A stretch of 64,000 nucleotides of DNA from Actinomadura latina NBRC 106108 (GTDB taxonomy: Bacteria > Actinomycetota > Actinomycetes > Streptosporangiales > Streptosporangiaceae). Both the position numbers and the translations under genes were made by a program. The DNA is taken from assembly GCF_001552195.1 (NCBI RefSeq), contig NZ_BCQS01000006.1, forward strand, positions 1 to 64,000, in the 5' to 3' direction. The notes under the pieces are model-generated. The model was not told the DNA's origin. It made no database searches and saw only the letters and a program-made list of their open reading frames with translations. This document shows positions 1 through 8,257 of this stretch, one piece after another; positions within the stretch are counted from its first letter, which is position 1, and each line of letters opens with the position of its first letter.

Positions 1-134
1 GAAATGCCGCTCTGCCAAGCAGACCGGCTCTCATGACGAGATCGGAACCAACATGGATCACCGGAAATCACGCCGTGGATCCAGGCTCAGGCGACGTTCA
101 GCCGTCTTCGGTGTGAATCGCGCTGACGGGGCGC
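1..134. other. Left window edge, no gene seen
   Basis: No convincing coding frame on either strand. It probably holds the promoter of the sugar transferase gene, but no clear -10/-35 pair was recognised. Confidence 0.4.
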
Positions 135-161
135 GTGTTACAGGGGATTGGTGAGTGCTCT

Positions 162-1637
162 ATGGCCGTCGTTGACAAGGTCCAGGCCGAGTCATCGACC
201 CACCATGAGCAGGGGCGCACCCCGTCGCCGAACTGGAGCGGGAAGTACCGCAGGGTCGCGAAATGGCTCGACGTCCTCAGCATGCTGATGGCCGGAGTGA
301 TCGCGTTCGTGCTCCGGTTCCCCGGCGTCCCCACCGAGCTGAACGCGCCGTACGTCGCGCTGACCGTCCTCCTCCCCGTCGTGTGGCTGCCGACGCTGTC
401 GCTGTGCCGGGCCTACCAGCCCCGGTACATCGGCGTCGGGTACGAGGAGTTCCACCGGGTGCTGCGCGCCGGGTTCATCCTGACGGCGACGGTCGCGATC
501 CTGGCGTACGCGACGAAGACCGAGGTGGCGCGCGGCTACGTGGTGATGGCGCTGCCGCTCGGCACGTTCCTCGCGCTCGTCGCGCGGTACCGGCTGCGCA
601 AGTGGCTGCACAAGAAGCGCTGGAACGGCGAGTGCATGCGCCGCGTGGTCGCGGTGGGGCACCGGACGTCGGTGGCCGACCTGATCCGGCTGCTGCGCAA
701 GAAGCGCTACCACGGCATGGACATCGCGGCGGTGTGCCTGCCGCCCGCGCTCGCGTCCGGCGACGACGCGGTCGCCGAGGTGGAGGGCGTCCCGGTGCTG
801 GGCGACTTCGCGCAGGCGGCGGCGGTGGCCGACCGGATCGGCGCGGACTCGGTGGCGGTGCTGGCCTGCCCGGAGATGGACGGGGTGGCGCTGCGCCGGC
901 TGGCGTGGCAGATCGAGCGCGACGACATCGAGCTCGTGGTGGCGCCGGCGCTGATGGACGTGACCGGCCCGCGGATCTCGATCCGCCCGGTGTCGGGGCT
1001 GCCGCTGCTGCACGTGGAGCACCCGGAGCTGGACGGCGGCCGCAAGGTCTTCAAGGGCCTGTTCGACCGGGCGGCCGCGCTCGGCGGGCTGCTGGCGCTG
1101 AGCCCGCTGCTGCTGATCGTCGCGTTCCTGATCAAGGTGACGAGCGCGGGACCGGTGATGTTCCGGCAGGTCCGGGTCGGGCGCGGCGGCCGGGAGTTCA
1201 CCGTGCTGAAGTTCCGCACGATGGTGGCCGACGCCGAGGCCCGCAAGGTCGAGCTGATGGCGGCCAACGAGAACGACGGCGTGCTGTTCAAGATCCGTGA
1301 GGACCCGCGGATCACCCGGGTGGGCCGGTGGCTGCGCCGCTACTCGCTGGACGAGCTGCCGCAGCTGTTCAACGTGGTGCGCGGCGACATGTCGCTGGTG
1401 GGCCCGCGCCCGCCGCTGCCGGAGGAGGTCGCCCAGTACGGCGGCGACGTGTACCGGCGGCTGGTGGTGAAGCCGGGGCTGACGGGCCTGTGGCAGGTGA
1501 GCGGCCGGTCCGACCTGTCGTGGGAGGAGTCGGTGCGGCTCGACCTGCGCTACGTCGACAACTGGACGCTCGCCATGGATCTGCAGATCATGTGGAAGAC
1601 CTGGTCCGCGGTGTTCCGGGGTTCCGGCGCCTACTGA
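162..1637 (+). CDS. Polyprenyl glycosylphosphotransferase (exopolysaccharide priming enzyme)
   Basis: Probably starts polysaccharide synthesis by moving a sugar-1-phosphate from a nucleotide sugar onto undecaprenyl phosphate at the inner membrane. The N-terminal third is hydrophobic, with about four to five membrane segments. A Rossmann-like CoA_binding_3 region follows at about residues 150-290. The last 200 residues are a bacterial sugar transferase (WcaJ/PglC-type) domain with one membrane helix and the motifs KFRTM, DELPQLFNV, MSLVGPRPP and PGLTGLWQVSGR. The ATG at 162 is preceded by GGTGAG at good distance. An in-frame GTG at 135 would add nine residues. It heads the rightward part of the polysaccharide locus, 84 bases before the CysQ-like gene. 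The sugar substrate cannot be told from sequence. Confidence 0.92.
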   Translation: MAVVDKVQAESSTHHEQGRTPSPNWSGKYRRVAKWLDVLSMLMAGVIAFVLRFPGVPTELNAPYVALTVLLPVVWLPTLSLCRAYQPRYIGVGYEEFHRVLRAGFILTATVAILAYATKTEVARGYVVMALPLGTFLALVARYRLRKWLHKKRWNGECMRRVVAVGHRTSVADLIRLLRKKRYHGMDIAAVCLPPALASGDDAVAEVEGVPVLGDFAQAAAVADRIGADSVAVLACPEMDGVALRRLAWQIERDDIELVVAPALMDVTGPRISIRPVSGLPLLHVEHPELDGGRKVFKGLFDRAAALGGLLALSPLLLIVAFLIKVTSAGPVMFRQVRVGRGGREFTVLKFRTMVADAEARKVELMAANENDGVLFKIREDPRITRVGRWLRRYSLDELPQLFNVVRGDMSLVGPRPPLPEEVAQYGGDVYRRLVVKPGLTGLWQVSGRSDLSWEESVRLDLRYVDNWTLAMDLQIMWKTWSAVFRGSGAY

Positions 1638-1721
1638 GCGGGACCCGGGCATCGGGCCGGCTCGGGTAGGCATGAGAAAGTAGACCGAACAGACCATTCG
1701 AGTCGGGATTGTGATCAGCGG

Positions 1722-2651
1722 ATGACGGATGTGGACGACCACGCGCTGGCGGCGGAGCTCGCCGGCGCGGCGGGCCGGCTGCTGCTGGGCGTGCGGGACG
1801 AGGTGGGGTTCGCGGACGCGCGGGTCCTGAAGGACACGGGCGACCTGCGGGCGCACGAGTACCTCGTGGCGGCGCTGGCCGAGCGCTGTCCCGGCGACGC
1901 CGTCCTGTCCGAGGAGGGGCGTTCCTCGGTGGCGGGGAAGCGGGCGGAGGGCGACGACCGCGCGCCGACCCGCAACACCGCGACCGCCGAGCGGCTCACC
2001 GCCGGCCGGGTGTGGATCGTCGACCCGCTGGACGGCACCCGCGAGTTCTCCGAGGAGGGCCGCCGCGACTGGGCCGTCCACGTGGCGCTCTGGGTGCGGG
2101 ACGCGGCCGGGAGGGGGCGGCTGGCCGCCGGCGCGGTGGCGCTGCCGGCGCAGGGGCTGACGCTCCGCACGGACGCGACGGGCGGCGCGTCGCTCGTCCG
2201 GACGGAGCCGGGGGAGCCCGATCCGCTGACGGCCGGTCCGGGCGCCGCGCAGCCGCGGGAGGTGCCGCTGCACGTCCCGGCGCCGGACGCGGGCAAGCTC
2301 CGCGTCGCCGTCAGCCGCACGCGGCCGCCCGAGTTCGTCCGGCAGCTCGCCGACCGCCTCGACGCGGACGTGGAACTGGTGCCGATCGGCTCGGCGGGGG
2401 CGAAGATCTCCGCGGTGCTGCTCGGCGAGGTCGACGCGTACGTGCACGCGGGTGGCCAGTACGAGTGGGATTCGGCGGCGCCGGCGGCGGTGGCGCTCGG
2501 CGCGGGGGCGCACGCCTCCCGCATCGACGGGTCGCCGCTGGAGTACAACCGGGAGGACCCGCGGCTCCCGGATATCCTGGTGTGCCATCCCGCGTCGGCG
2601 TCGATGCTGCTGACCGGCATCGCGGGAGTCAGCGGCGCACACCCCGATTAA
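1722..2651 (+). CDS. cysQ: 3'(2'),5'-bisphosphate nucleotidase, CysQ/inositol monophosphatase family
   Basis: Member of the lithium-sensitive metal-dependent phosphatase family. The metal-binding motifs are visible: EEG near residue 65, DPLDGTREF near 104 and EWDSAAPAA near 248. DGTREF rather than the DGTxNF common in inositol monophosphatases, together with the cysDN genes just downstream, favours a CysQ-type enzyme. Such enzymes hydrolyse 3'-phosphoadenosine 5'-phosphate (PAP), the product released when a sulfotransferase uses PAPS, and so relieve product inhibition. The length (309 residues) is somewhat above the usual 250-280, with a proline/glycine-rich stretch in the middle. Substrate assignment is inferred from context; inositol phosphate is the alternative. 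Confidence 0.85.
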   Translation: MTDVDDHALAAELAGAAGRLLLGVRDEVGFADARVLKDTGDLRAHEYLVAALAERCPGDAVLSEEGRSSVAGKRAEGDDRAPTRNTATAERLTAGRVWIVDPLDGTREFSEEGRRDWAVHVALWVRDAAGRGRLAAGAVALPAQGLTLRTDATGGASLVRTEPGEPDPLTAGPGAAQPREVPLHVPAPDAGKLRVAVSRTRPPEFVRQLADRLDADVELVPIGSAGAKISAVLLGEVDAYVHAGGQYEWDSAAPAAVALGAGAHASRIDGSPLEYNREDPRLPDILVCHPASASMLLTGIAGVSGAHPD

Positions 2652-2726
2652 TCCGTTCCGGGTGGGACATCCCGTCCCGTGGCCACCGGTTGCATCTGCC
2701 AGAAAGCGTGGAGAGAGCCCCAGACC

Positions 2727-3644
2727 ATGCAGCGTTCCGATTACCTGCTGTCGCAGTTGGACGTCCTTGAAGCCGAGTCGATCCACATCTTCCGGGAGGT
2801 GGCGGCCGAGTTCGAACGGCCGGTGCTGCTGTTCTCGGGCGGCAAGGACAGCCTGGTGATGCTGCGGCTGGCCGAGAAGGCGTTCCGGCCCGCGCCGATC
2901 CCGTTCCCGGTGATGCACGTCGACACCGGGCACAACTTCCCCGAGGTGATCGAGTTCCGCGACCGGCGGGTCGCCGAGCTGGGCGTCCGGCTGGTGGTGG
3001 CGTCGGTGCAGGACGCGATCGACAGCGGCCGGGTGACCGAGCAGAAGGGGCGGCGGGCGTCGCGGAACCGGCTGCAGATCGCGCCGCTGCTGGACGCGAT
3101 CGAGGAGCACCGGTTCGACGCGGCGTTCGGCGGCGCGCGGCGGGACGAGGAGAAGGCCCGCGCCAAGGAGCGCGTGGTGTCGTTCCGGGACGAGTTCGGG
3201 CAGTGGGATCCGAAGAACCAGCGCCCGGAGCTGTGGAACGTCTTCAACACGAAGATCGCACAGGGCGAGCACGTCCGGGTGTTCCCGCTGTCCAACTGGA
3301 CGGAGCTGGACATCTGGGACTACGTCCGCAGGGAGGAGATCGCGCTCCCCTCGATCTACTTCGCGCACACCCGCCGCGTGTTCGAGCGGGACGGGCTGCT
3401 GCTGGACGCCGAGACGGGCTTCGCGAACCGCGGCGACGACGAGCCGGAGTTCCAGGCGACGGTCCGGTACCGGACGGTCGGGGACGCGTCCTGCACGGGC
3501 GCGGTGAAGTCGGCGGCGTCCTCGCTGGACGAGGTGATCGAGGAGATCGCGGCGACCCGGATCACCGAGCGCGGCCAGACCCGCGCCGACGACCGCACCA
3601 GTGAGGCCGCGATGGAGGACCGCAAGAAGGAGGGCTACTTCTGA
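2727..3644 (+). CDS. cysD: Sulfate adenylyltransferase subunit 2 (CysD)
   Basis: Catalytic subunit of the heterodimeric ATP sulfurylase, which makes adenosine 5'-phosphosulfate (APS) from sulfate and ATP. It carries the PP-loop motif SGGKDSLVML near residues 36-46 of this 305-residue protein, the family-typical GGARRDEEKARAKER stretch near 135, and a conserved C-terminus. The ATG at 2727 is preceded by GGAGAGAG at ideal distance; an in-frame upstream start at 2679 lacks such a site. The stop codon overlaps the cysN start by one base, so the two subunits are very probably translationally coupled. It lies downstream of the CysQ-like gene, in the same orientation. Confidence 0.97.
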   Translation: MQRSDYLLSQLDVLEAESIHIFREVAAEFERPVLLFSGGKDSLVMLRLAEKAFRPAPIPFPVMHVDTGHNFPEVIEFRDRRVAELGVRLVVASVQDAIDSGRVTEQKGRRASRNRLQIAPLLDAIEEHRFDAAFGGARRDEEKARAKERVVSFRDEFGQWDPKNQRPELWNVFNTKIAQGEHVRVFPLSNWTELDIWDYVRREEIALPSIYFAHTRRVFERDGLLLDAETGFANRGDDEPEFQATVRYRTVGDASCTGAVKSAASSLDEVIEEIAATRITERGQTRADDRTSEAAMEDRKKEGYF

Positions 3645-4951
3645 TGGCCGGGAACGAGCCCGCCGAGGCGGGGCCGACGGGCAAGCCGATGGACCTGCTG
3701 CGGTTCGCCACCGCCGGCAGCGTCGACGACGGCAAGTCGACGCTGATCGGCCGGCTGCTGTTCGACTCCAAGTCCATCTTCGAGGACCAACTGGAGTCGG
3801 TGGAGCGCACGAGCACCGAGCGCGGCGAGGAGTACACGAACCTGGCGCTGCTCACCGACGGCCTGCGCGCCGAGCGGGAGCAGGGCATCACGATCGACGT
3901 CGCGTACCGCTACTTCGCGACGCCGCGCCGCAAGTTCATCATCGCCGACACGCCGGGGCACATCCAGTACACCCGGAACATGGTGACGGGCGCCTCGACC
4001 GCCGACCTCGCGATCATCCTGGTGGACGCCCGCAAGGGCATCCTGGAGCAGTCGCGCCGGCACGCGTTCCTCACCACGCTCCTGCAGGTCCCGCACCTGG
4101 TCGTGGCGATCAACAAGATGGACCTCGTCGACTACGACCGCGCCGTGTACGAGCGGATCGTGGACGAGTTCACCTCGTTCGCCTCCAAGCTCGACGTGAC
4201 GGACATGACGTTCGTCCCCATCTCGGCGCTGCACGGCGACAACGTCGTCGAGCGCAGCGTGAACATGCCGTGGTACGAGGGGTCGTCGCTGCTGCACCAC
4301 CTGGAGCACGTGCACATCGCGTCCGACCGGAACCTGATCGACGTGCGGTTCCCCGTGCAGTACGTGGTGCGGCCGCACGCCTCGACCGACCCCGACCTGC
4401 ACGACTACCGCGGCTATGCGGGCCAGGTCGCGGGCGGCGTGCTGAAGCCGGGCGACGAGGTCGTGCACCTGCCGTCCGGGCTGACGACGGCCATCACCCA
4501 CATCGACGGCCCGTCCGGGCCGGTGGAGCAGGCGTTCGCGCCGATGTCGGTCACGCTCCGGCTCGCCGACGACATCGACATCTCCCGCGGCGACATGATC
4601 GCGCGGCCGAACAACCGTCCCGAGGTCGCCCAGGACCTCGACGCGATGGTCTGCTGGATGACCCCCGACCGCACCCTCACCCCGCGCTCCAAGCTGGTCA
4701 TCAAGCACACGACCCGCACCGCGAAGACGGTGGTGAAGCAGCTGCACTACCGGCTGGACGTCAACACCCTGCACCGCGACGAGCAGGCGGACGCGCTCGG
4801 CCTGAACGAGATCGGCCGCGTCTCCCTCCGCGTCACCCAGCCGCTGTTCGTGGACGACTACGCCCGCAACCGCCTCACCGGCGGCTTCATCCTGATCGAC
4901 GAGTCCACCAACAACACCGTCGCGGCCGGCATGATCATCGGCGCGCGCTGA
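3644..4951 (+). CDS. cysN: Sulfate adenylyltransferase subunit 1, GTPase (CysN)
   Basis: Regulatory GTPase subunit of ATP sulfurylase; GTP hydrolysis drives APS formation by CysD. The EF-Tu-like G domain shows G1 GSVDDGKST near residue 25, G3 DTPGH near 103 and G4 NKMD near 157, followed by two beta-barrel domains. At 435 residues it is the stand-alone form, without the APS kinase domain fused to CysN in some bacteria (CysNC). This fits the separate APS kinase gene at 27755-29224. Start and stop overlap cysD by one base, indicating coupled expression. Confidence 0.97.
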   Translation: MAGNEPAEAGPTGKPMDLLRFATAGSVDDGKSTLIGRLLFDSKSIFEDQLESVERTSTERGEEYTNLALLTDGLRAEREQGITIDVAYRYFATPRRKFIIADTPGHIQYTRNMVTGASTADLAIILVDARKGILEQSRRHAFLTTLLQVPHLVVAINKMDLVDYDRAVYERIVDEFTSFASKLDVTDMTFVPISALHGDNVVERSVNMPWYEGSSLLHHLEHVHIASDRNLIDVRFPVQYVVRPHASTDPDLHDYRGYAGQVAGGVLKPGDEVVHLPSGLTTAITHIDGPSGPVEQAFAPMSVTLRLADDIDISRGDMIARPNNRPEVAQDLDAMVCWMTPDRTLTPRSKLVIKHTTRTAKTVVKQLHYRLDVNTLHRDEQADALGLNEIGRVSLRVTQPLFVDDYARNRLTGGFILIDESTNNTVAAGMIIGAR

Positions 4952-5024
4952 CCGGACGCCGCGGGGCCGCCGGTCCCGCGGCGCCGCCCTCCACTGGAAC
5001 CCCCCGCGACAAGGCAGGCCCTCG

Positions 5025-5921
5025 ATGCCCCCATCCGTCGGCGTCGTCCTCCCGACGCACAACCGGCCGGAGCTGCTGCGCCGCGCGCTGGAGTCGGTCC
5101 TCGCGCAGGACTATGAAGGCGGGCTGCGCGCGATCGTCGTCTTCGACCGCGCCGAACCGGACATGTCGCTCGCGGGCGACCGCGTCGAGGTCATCGCCAA
5201 CACGCGGGAGCCGGGCCTCGCCGGCGCCCGCAACTCCGGCATCCTGGCCCTGGACACCGACCTCGTCGCGTTCTGCGACGACGACGACCAGTGGCTGCCC
5301 GGCAAGCTCGCCGCGCAGGTGAAGGCGCTCGAAGGCGAGCCGGACGCGGTGCTGTGCAGCTCCGGCATCCTCGTCGACTTCGACGGGCGCGAGCTGCCCC
5401 GGCTGGCCGGAACCGGACGCGTCACCTACGACGCGCTGATCCGCGACCGCATGATGAGCGTCCACTCGTCCACCTACGTCGCGCGCCGCGAGCCGCTCGT
5501 CGAGATCGGCATGGTGGACGAGACGATCCCCGGCAGCCAGGGCGAGGACTGGGACCTCGCGCTGCGCGCCGCCCGCCGCCACCCGGTCGTGAACGTCGAC
5601 GAGCCGTACGTCCGCGTCCTGTGGGGGCTGACGTCGTACTACGCGCAGGCGTGGGAGACGAAGGTGGCCGCGCTGGAGTGGTTCCTGGAGCACTACCCGG
5701 AGATTGGGAAGGAGCCGGGCGCCGCTGGGCGCGTGTACGGCCAGCTCGCGTTCGGCTGCGCGACCGTGGGCCGCCGCAAGGACGCCCTCCGCTGGTCGGC
5801 GCGCGCCATCAAGGCCAATCCGGCCGAGCGCCGGGTCCCGTTCGCGCTGGCCGTCGCGTCCGGTGTCGTGTCCGGCAAGCGCGTCCTGCTCGCCCTGCAC
5901 ACCAGGGGCCGCGGTATCTGA
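5025..5921 (+). CDS. Glycosyltransferase family 2
   Basis: GT-A fold glycosyltransferase of about 298 residues. It begins with the usual nucleotide-binding strand (GVVLPTHNRPELLRRALESV) and has an NSGI motif followed by a DDDDQW metal-binding motif near residue 85, equivalent to DXD. A GEDWDLALRA segment near 175 is the typical acceptor-side acidic motif. The C-terminal 60 residues are helical and carry no clear membrane span, so it is likely cytoplasmic or peripheral and adds one sugar to the lipid-linked repeat unit. It follows cysN by 73 bases in the same direction and may be co-transcribed. Donor and acceptor are unknown. Confidence 0.9.
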   Translation: MPPSVGVVLPTHNRPELLRRALESVLAQDYEGGLRAIVVFDRAEPDMSLAGDRVEVIANTREPGLAGARNSGILALDTDLVAFCDDDDQWLPGKLAAQVKALEGEPDAVLCSSGILVDFDGRELPRLAGTGRVTYDALIRDRMMSVHSSTYVARREPLVEIGMVDETIPGSQGEDWDLALRAARRHPVVNVDEPYVRVLWGLTSYYAQAWETKVAALEWFLEHYPEIGKEPGAAGRVYGQLAFGCATVGRRKDALRWSARAIKANPAERRVPFALAVASGVVSGKRVLLALHTRGRGI

Positions 5922-6014
5922 CGCGACCCGCACCGATTCCCGGGCTTTCGCCACCTTTCCCCACATCGCGCCGGTACTGTCGGTGCCCGTCGCAGTGCTA
6001 GAAGGAGCCTCTCC

Positions 6015-6899
6015 GTGAACATCTCTTCCCGCCGCATCGTCGCGTCCGGGACGCTGGCTTTGGCGCTGGCGCCGGCGCTCGCCCTGACCGCCGCGCCCGC
6101 GTTCGCGGGCGCCGACCTCGACGCGGTCGCCGAGGGCATCACCGAGAGCGGCTACTACGTCGACTCGCACGCCAAGTACTACCAGTCGGACGGGGCGCAG
6201 GAGCTGCTCCGCACGGCGCAGGGCCGGTCCGTGCCGGTGTTCATCGCGATCCTCCCGGCCGGGGACGACGCGGGGCAGGTCCTCCAGCAGCTGCCCGGCC
6301 TGATGAAGCGCAAGGGCACGTACGTGGTGCTGGCCGGGAACGAGCTGAAGGCGACGTCCAACACGCTGCCGGCGAGCCAGGTGAAGACCGCCTACGCGAA
6401 GGCCGTGAAGGGCAGCAACGGCAAGCCCGACCTGGCGCTGCTGAAGTTCGTCCAGACGCTGCCGGAGTCGAAGTACGCGCCGCCGAAGCCCGGCAAGCCC
6501 GGCAACAACGGCAAGCCCGCGCCGGAGTCCACGAAGCAGCGGGAGCAGCAGGAGGAGAAGACGCTCGCCGAGCAGCAGCCGACCGCGCCGGCCGCCGGCT
6601 TCGAGCCCGCGCGGAAGGACGACGGCGGCTCCATGACGCCGTACCTGCTCGGCGGCGGCGGTGTGGTCGTGGTGGCCGCCGCCGGGGCCGGGTTCCTGCT
6701 GTGGCGCCGCCGCTCCGCGACGCCGGCGCCCGCCGGCGCCGCCGCGAGCGGAACCCCCGCCGCGCCGCCCGCCCCGACCGCGCCTCAGCCGCCCGCGCCG
6801 CAGCCGCCCGCCGAGGCGCCCACGGCGGACGACTCCGCGCCGGAGCCCCCGAAGGACGCCCAGCCCCCGAAGGACGTCGAGCCCCCGAAGGACGTCTAG
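6015..6899 (+). CDS. Secreted, C-terminally membrane-anchored protein of unknown function (TPM-like N-terminal domain)
   Basis: The GTG start at 6015 follows a strong GAAGGAG site. A signal peptide (ALALTAAPAFA, cleavage near residue 31) precedes an extracytoplasmic domain of about 130 residues. Its start (DLDAVAEGITESGYYVD) and alternating pattern resemble the TPM/DUF4446-like domains of actinobacterial surface proteins. This resemblance is weak. A charged linker leads to one membrane segment near residues 215-236 (LLGGGGVVVVAAAGAGFLLW), and the tail is cytoplasmic and rich in proline and alanine. The C-terminus consists of short PPKDV repeats encoded by an 18-base tandem repeat that runs past the stop codon. 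It converges on the RCC1 lipoprotein gene. No function is assigned. Confidence 0.7.
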   Translation: MNISSRRIVASGTLALALAPALALTAAPAFAGADLDAVAEGITESGYYVDSHAKYYQSDGAQELLRTAQGRSVPVFIAILPAGDDAGQVLQQLPGLMKRKGTYVVLAGNELKATSNTLPASQVKTAYAKAVKGSNGKPDLALLKFVQTLPESKYAPPKPGKPGNNGKPAPESTKQREQQEEKTLAEQQPTAPAAGFEPARKDDGGSMTPYLLGGGGVVVVAAAGAGFLLWRRRSATPAPAGAAASGTPAAPPAPTAPQPPAPQPPAEAPTADDSAPEPPKDAQPPKDVEPPKDV

Positions 6900-6917
6900 C
6901 CCCCGAAGGACGTCTAG
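6843..6917. repeat. 18-base tandem repeat spanning the convergent gene junction
   Basis: Four copies of a 15-base core CCCCCGAAGGACGYC, each preceded by GAG, CAG, GAG or TAG and followed by a final TAG. Three copies encode the PPKDA/PPKDV tail of the upstream gene. The fourth lies after its TAG stop (6897-6899), and the terminal TAG also supplies, on the other strand, the stop codon of the RCC1 gene (6914-6916). Confidence 0.95.
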
Positions 6918-8257
6918 GAGCCGTCGGGGTTCAACAGCAGGATCAGATGGCGCTCAGCGGCGCCCGCCGACAGTGCCCTGCCCGGCGCGGCGCCGTGCGC
7001 CATCACCAGCGTGCCGGGACGGCTGCGCGGCACCCGGTTGCCGGAGCCGAGCTGGCCGCTGCCGCCCGCGCCCCACGTCAGCGGCGTCCCGTCGGTGAGG
7101 ATCGCGGCGCCGTAGGCCTCGCCGGCGAACACCTGGGCGACGCCGCGGAGCTTCGGCCCGTGGCCGCCGGCGACCGCGACCGGCGTCGCGCGGAGGTTCA
7201 CCGACCGGTCGCCGAGCTGCCCCGCCGTGTTGTTGCCCCAGGCGACGACCGTGCCGTCCTTGCGCAGCGCGTAGTTGTGCTTCTCCGCAGCGCTGATCCC
7301 GGTGACGTCGCGGAGGACGCCCTTGCCGTCCACACCGGACACGAGGCCGGGGGTGAGCCGGTCCTGGCGGGACCCGTCGCCGAGCTGGCCGAGGTCGTTG
7401 TGGCCCCAGGAGGCGAGCCGCCCGTCCCGCAGCAGCGCCAGCCCGTGCTGCCCGCCGATCGCGACGCGGGTCACGCCGGACAGCCGCGGGGCGCCGTCCA
7501 GGCCGCGCACCGGCACCGGCAGCGCCCGGTCGCGGCGGGTGCCGTCGCCGACCATCCCGTAGTCGTTGGCACCCCATGCGAGGACCCGCCCGTTGCCGCG
7601 CAGCACCAGTTCGGTGTGCCCGTCCGCGGCGATCGCGGTGACGCCGGTGAGCGGCCTGCGGCCGTCCGGCGCCTTCACGGTCGTGGGGACCCGCGGGCTG
7701 GCGCGCCTGCCGGTGCCGCGCTTGCCGGTGCCGCGCTGCCCGTGGTCGTTGGCGCCCCACGTCACGACGGTGCCGTTGCGGCGCAGCGCCATGGAGAAGT
7801 CGTTGTTGGCGCTGATCGCGACGACCCCGTCCAGCGTGCCCGGGCGGCCGTCCGGCGCGCGGACGGGGACGGGGACGGGGCTGTCGCGGCGGGTGCCGTC
7901 GCCGAGCTGGCCGTGGTCGTTGGCGCCCCACGCGACGACCTCGCCGCCGCCGACGACCGCCAGCGAATGCCGCCCGCCGCCGGCGACGGCGCGCACCCTG
8001 CCGAGCCGGCCCTGCCCGCCGACCCCGGTGACCGGGGCGAGTTTCACGTCGATCGTCCCGCCGGGGCGGCCGAGCTGCCCGTGGTCGTTGAGGCCGCTCG
8101 TCCAGACGGTGCCCGTCTCGGTGCCCGCCGACCCGGCGGCGGGCGGCGGGGACGACGGCGCCGCCGCGCCGCCCGCCGCGGACCGGTCGCACGCCGCCGC
8201 CGCCAGGACCGCGGGGACGGCGAGCAGCACGGCGATCGAGCGCCGCGCCGCCGTCAT
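6914..8257 (-). CDS. RCC1-repeat beta-propeller lipoprotein
   Basis: Begins with a lipoprotein signal peptide ending in the lipobox LAAAAC (Cys near residue 23). About seven RCC1-type repeats follow, each of 50-60 residues with the motif WGxNxxGQLGDG, forming a predicted seven-bladed propeller on the outer face of the membrane. RCC1 repeats in bacteria usually serve protein or ligand binding; no catalytic residues are apparent. The ATG overlaps the stop of the methyltransferase fusion gene by four bases (ATGA), making it the last gene of the leftward polysaccharide operon and translationally coupled to it. A role in surface attachment or assembly of the polysaccharide is an inference from position only. 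Confidence 0.85.
   Translation of the reverse strand: MTAARRSIAVLLAVPAVLAAAACDRSAAGGAAAPSSPPPAAGSAGTETGTVWTSGLNDHGQLGRPGGTIDVKLAPVTGVGGQGRLGRVRAVAGGGRHSLAVVGGGEVVAWGANDHGQLGDGTRRDSPVPVPVRAPDGRPGTLDGVVAISANNDFSMALRRNGTVVTWGANDHGQRGTGKRGTGRRASPRVPTTVKAPDGRRPLTGVTAIAADGHTELVLRGNGRVLAWGANDYGMVGDGTRRDRALPVPVRGLDGAPRLSGVTRVAIGGQHGLALLRDGRLASWGHNDLGQLGDGSRQDRLTPGLVSGVDGKGVLRDVTGISAAEKHNYALRKDGTVVAWGNNTAGQLGDRSVNLRATPVAVAGGHGPKLRGVAQVFAGEAYGAAILTDGTPLTWGAGGSGQLGSGNRVPRSRPGTLVMAHGAAPGRALSAGAAERHLILLLNPDGS

Noticed and set aside
192-3368. 1058-residue antisense reading frame
   Set aside because: It overlaps the sugar transferase, CysQ-like and cysD genes, which have clear family motifs. Its composition is Arg/His/Leu/Ala-rich as expected for the complementary strand of GC-rich genes.
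6843-6917. Possible CRISPR-like repeat
   Set aside because: The units are contiguous 18-base tandem repeats with no spacers and are translated as PPKDV.
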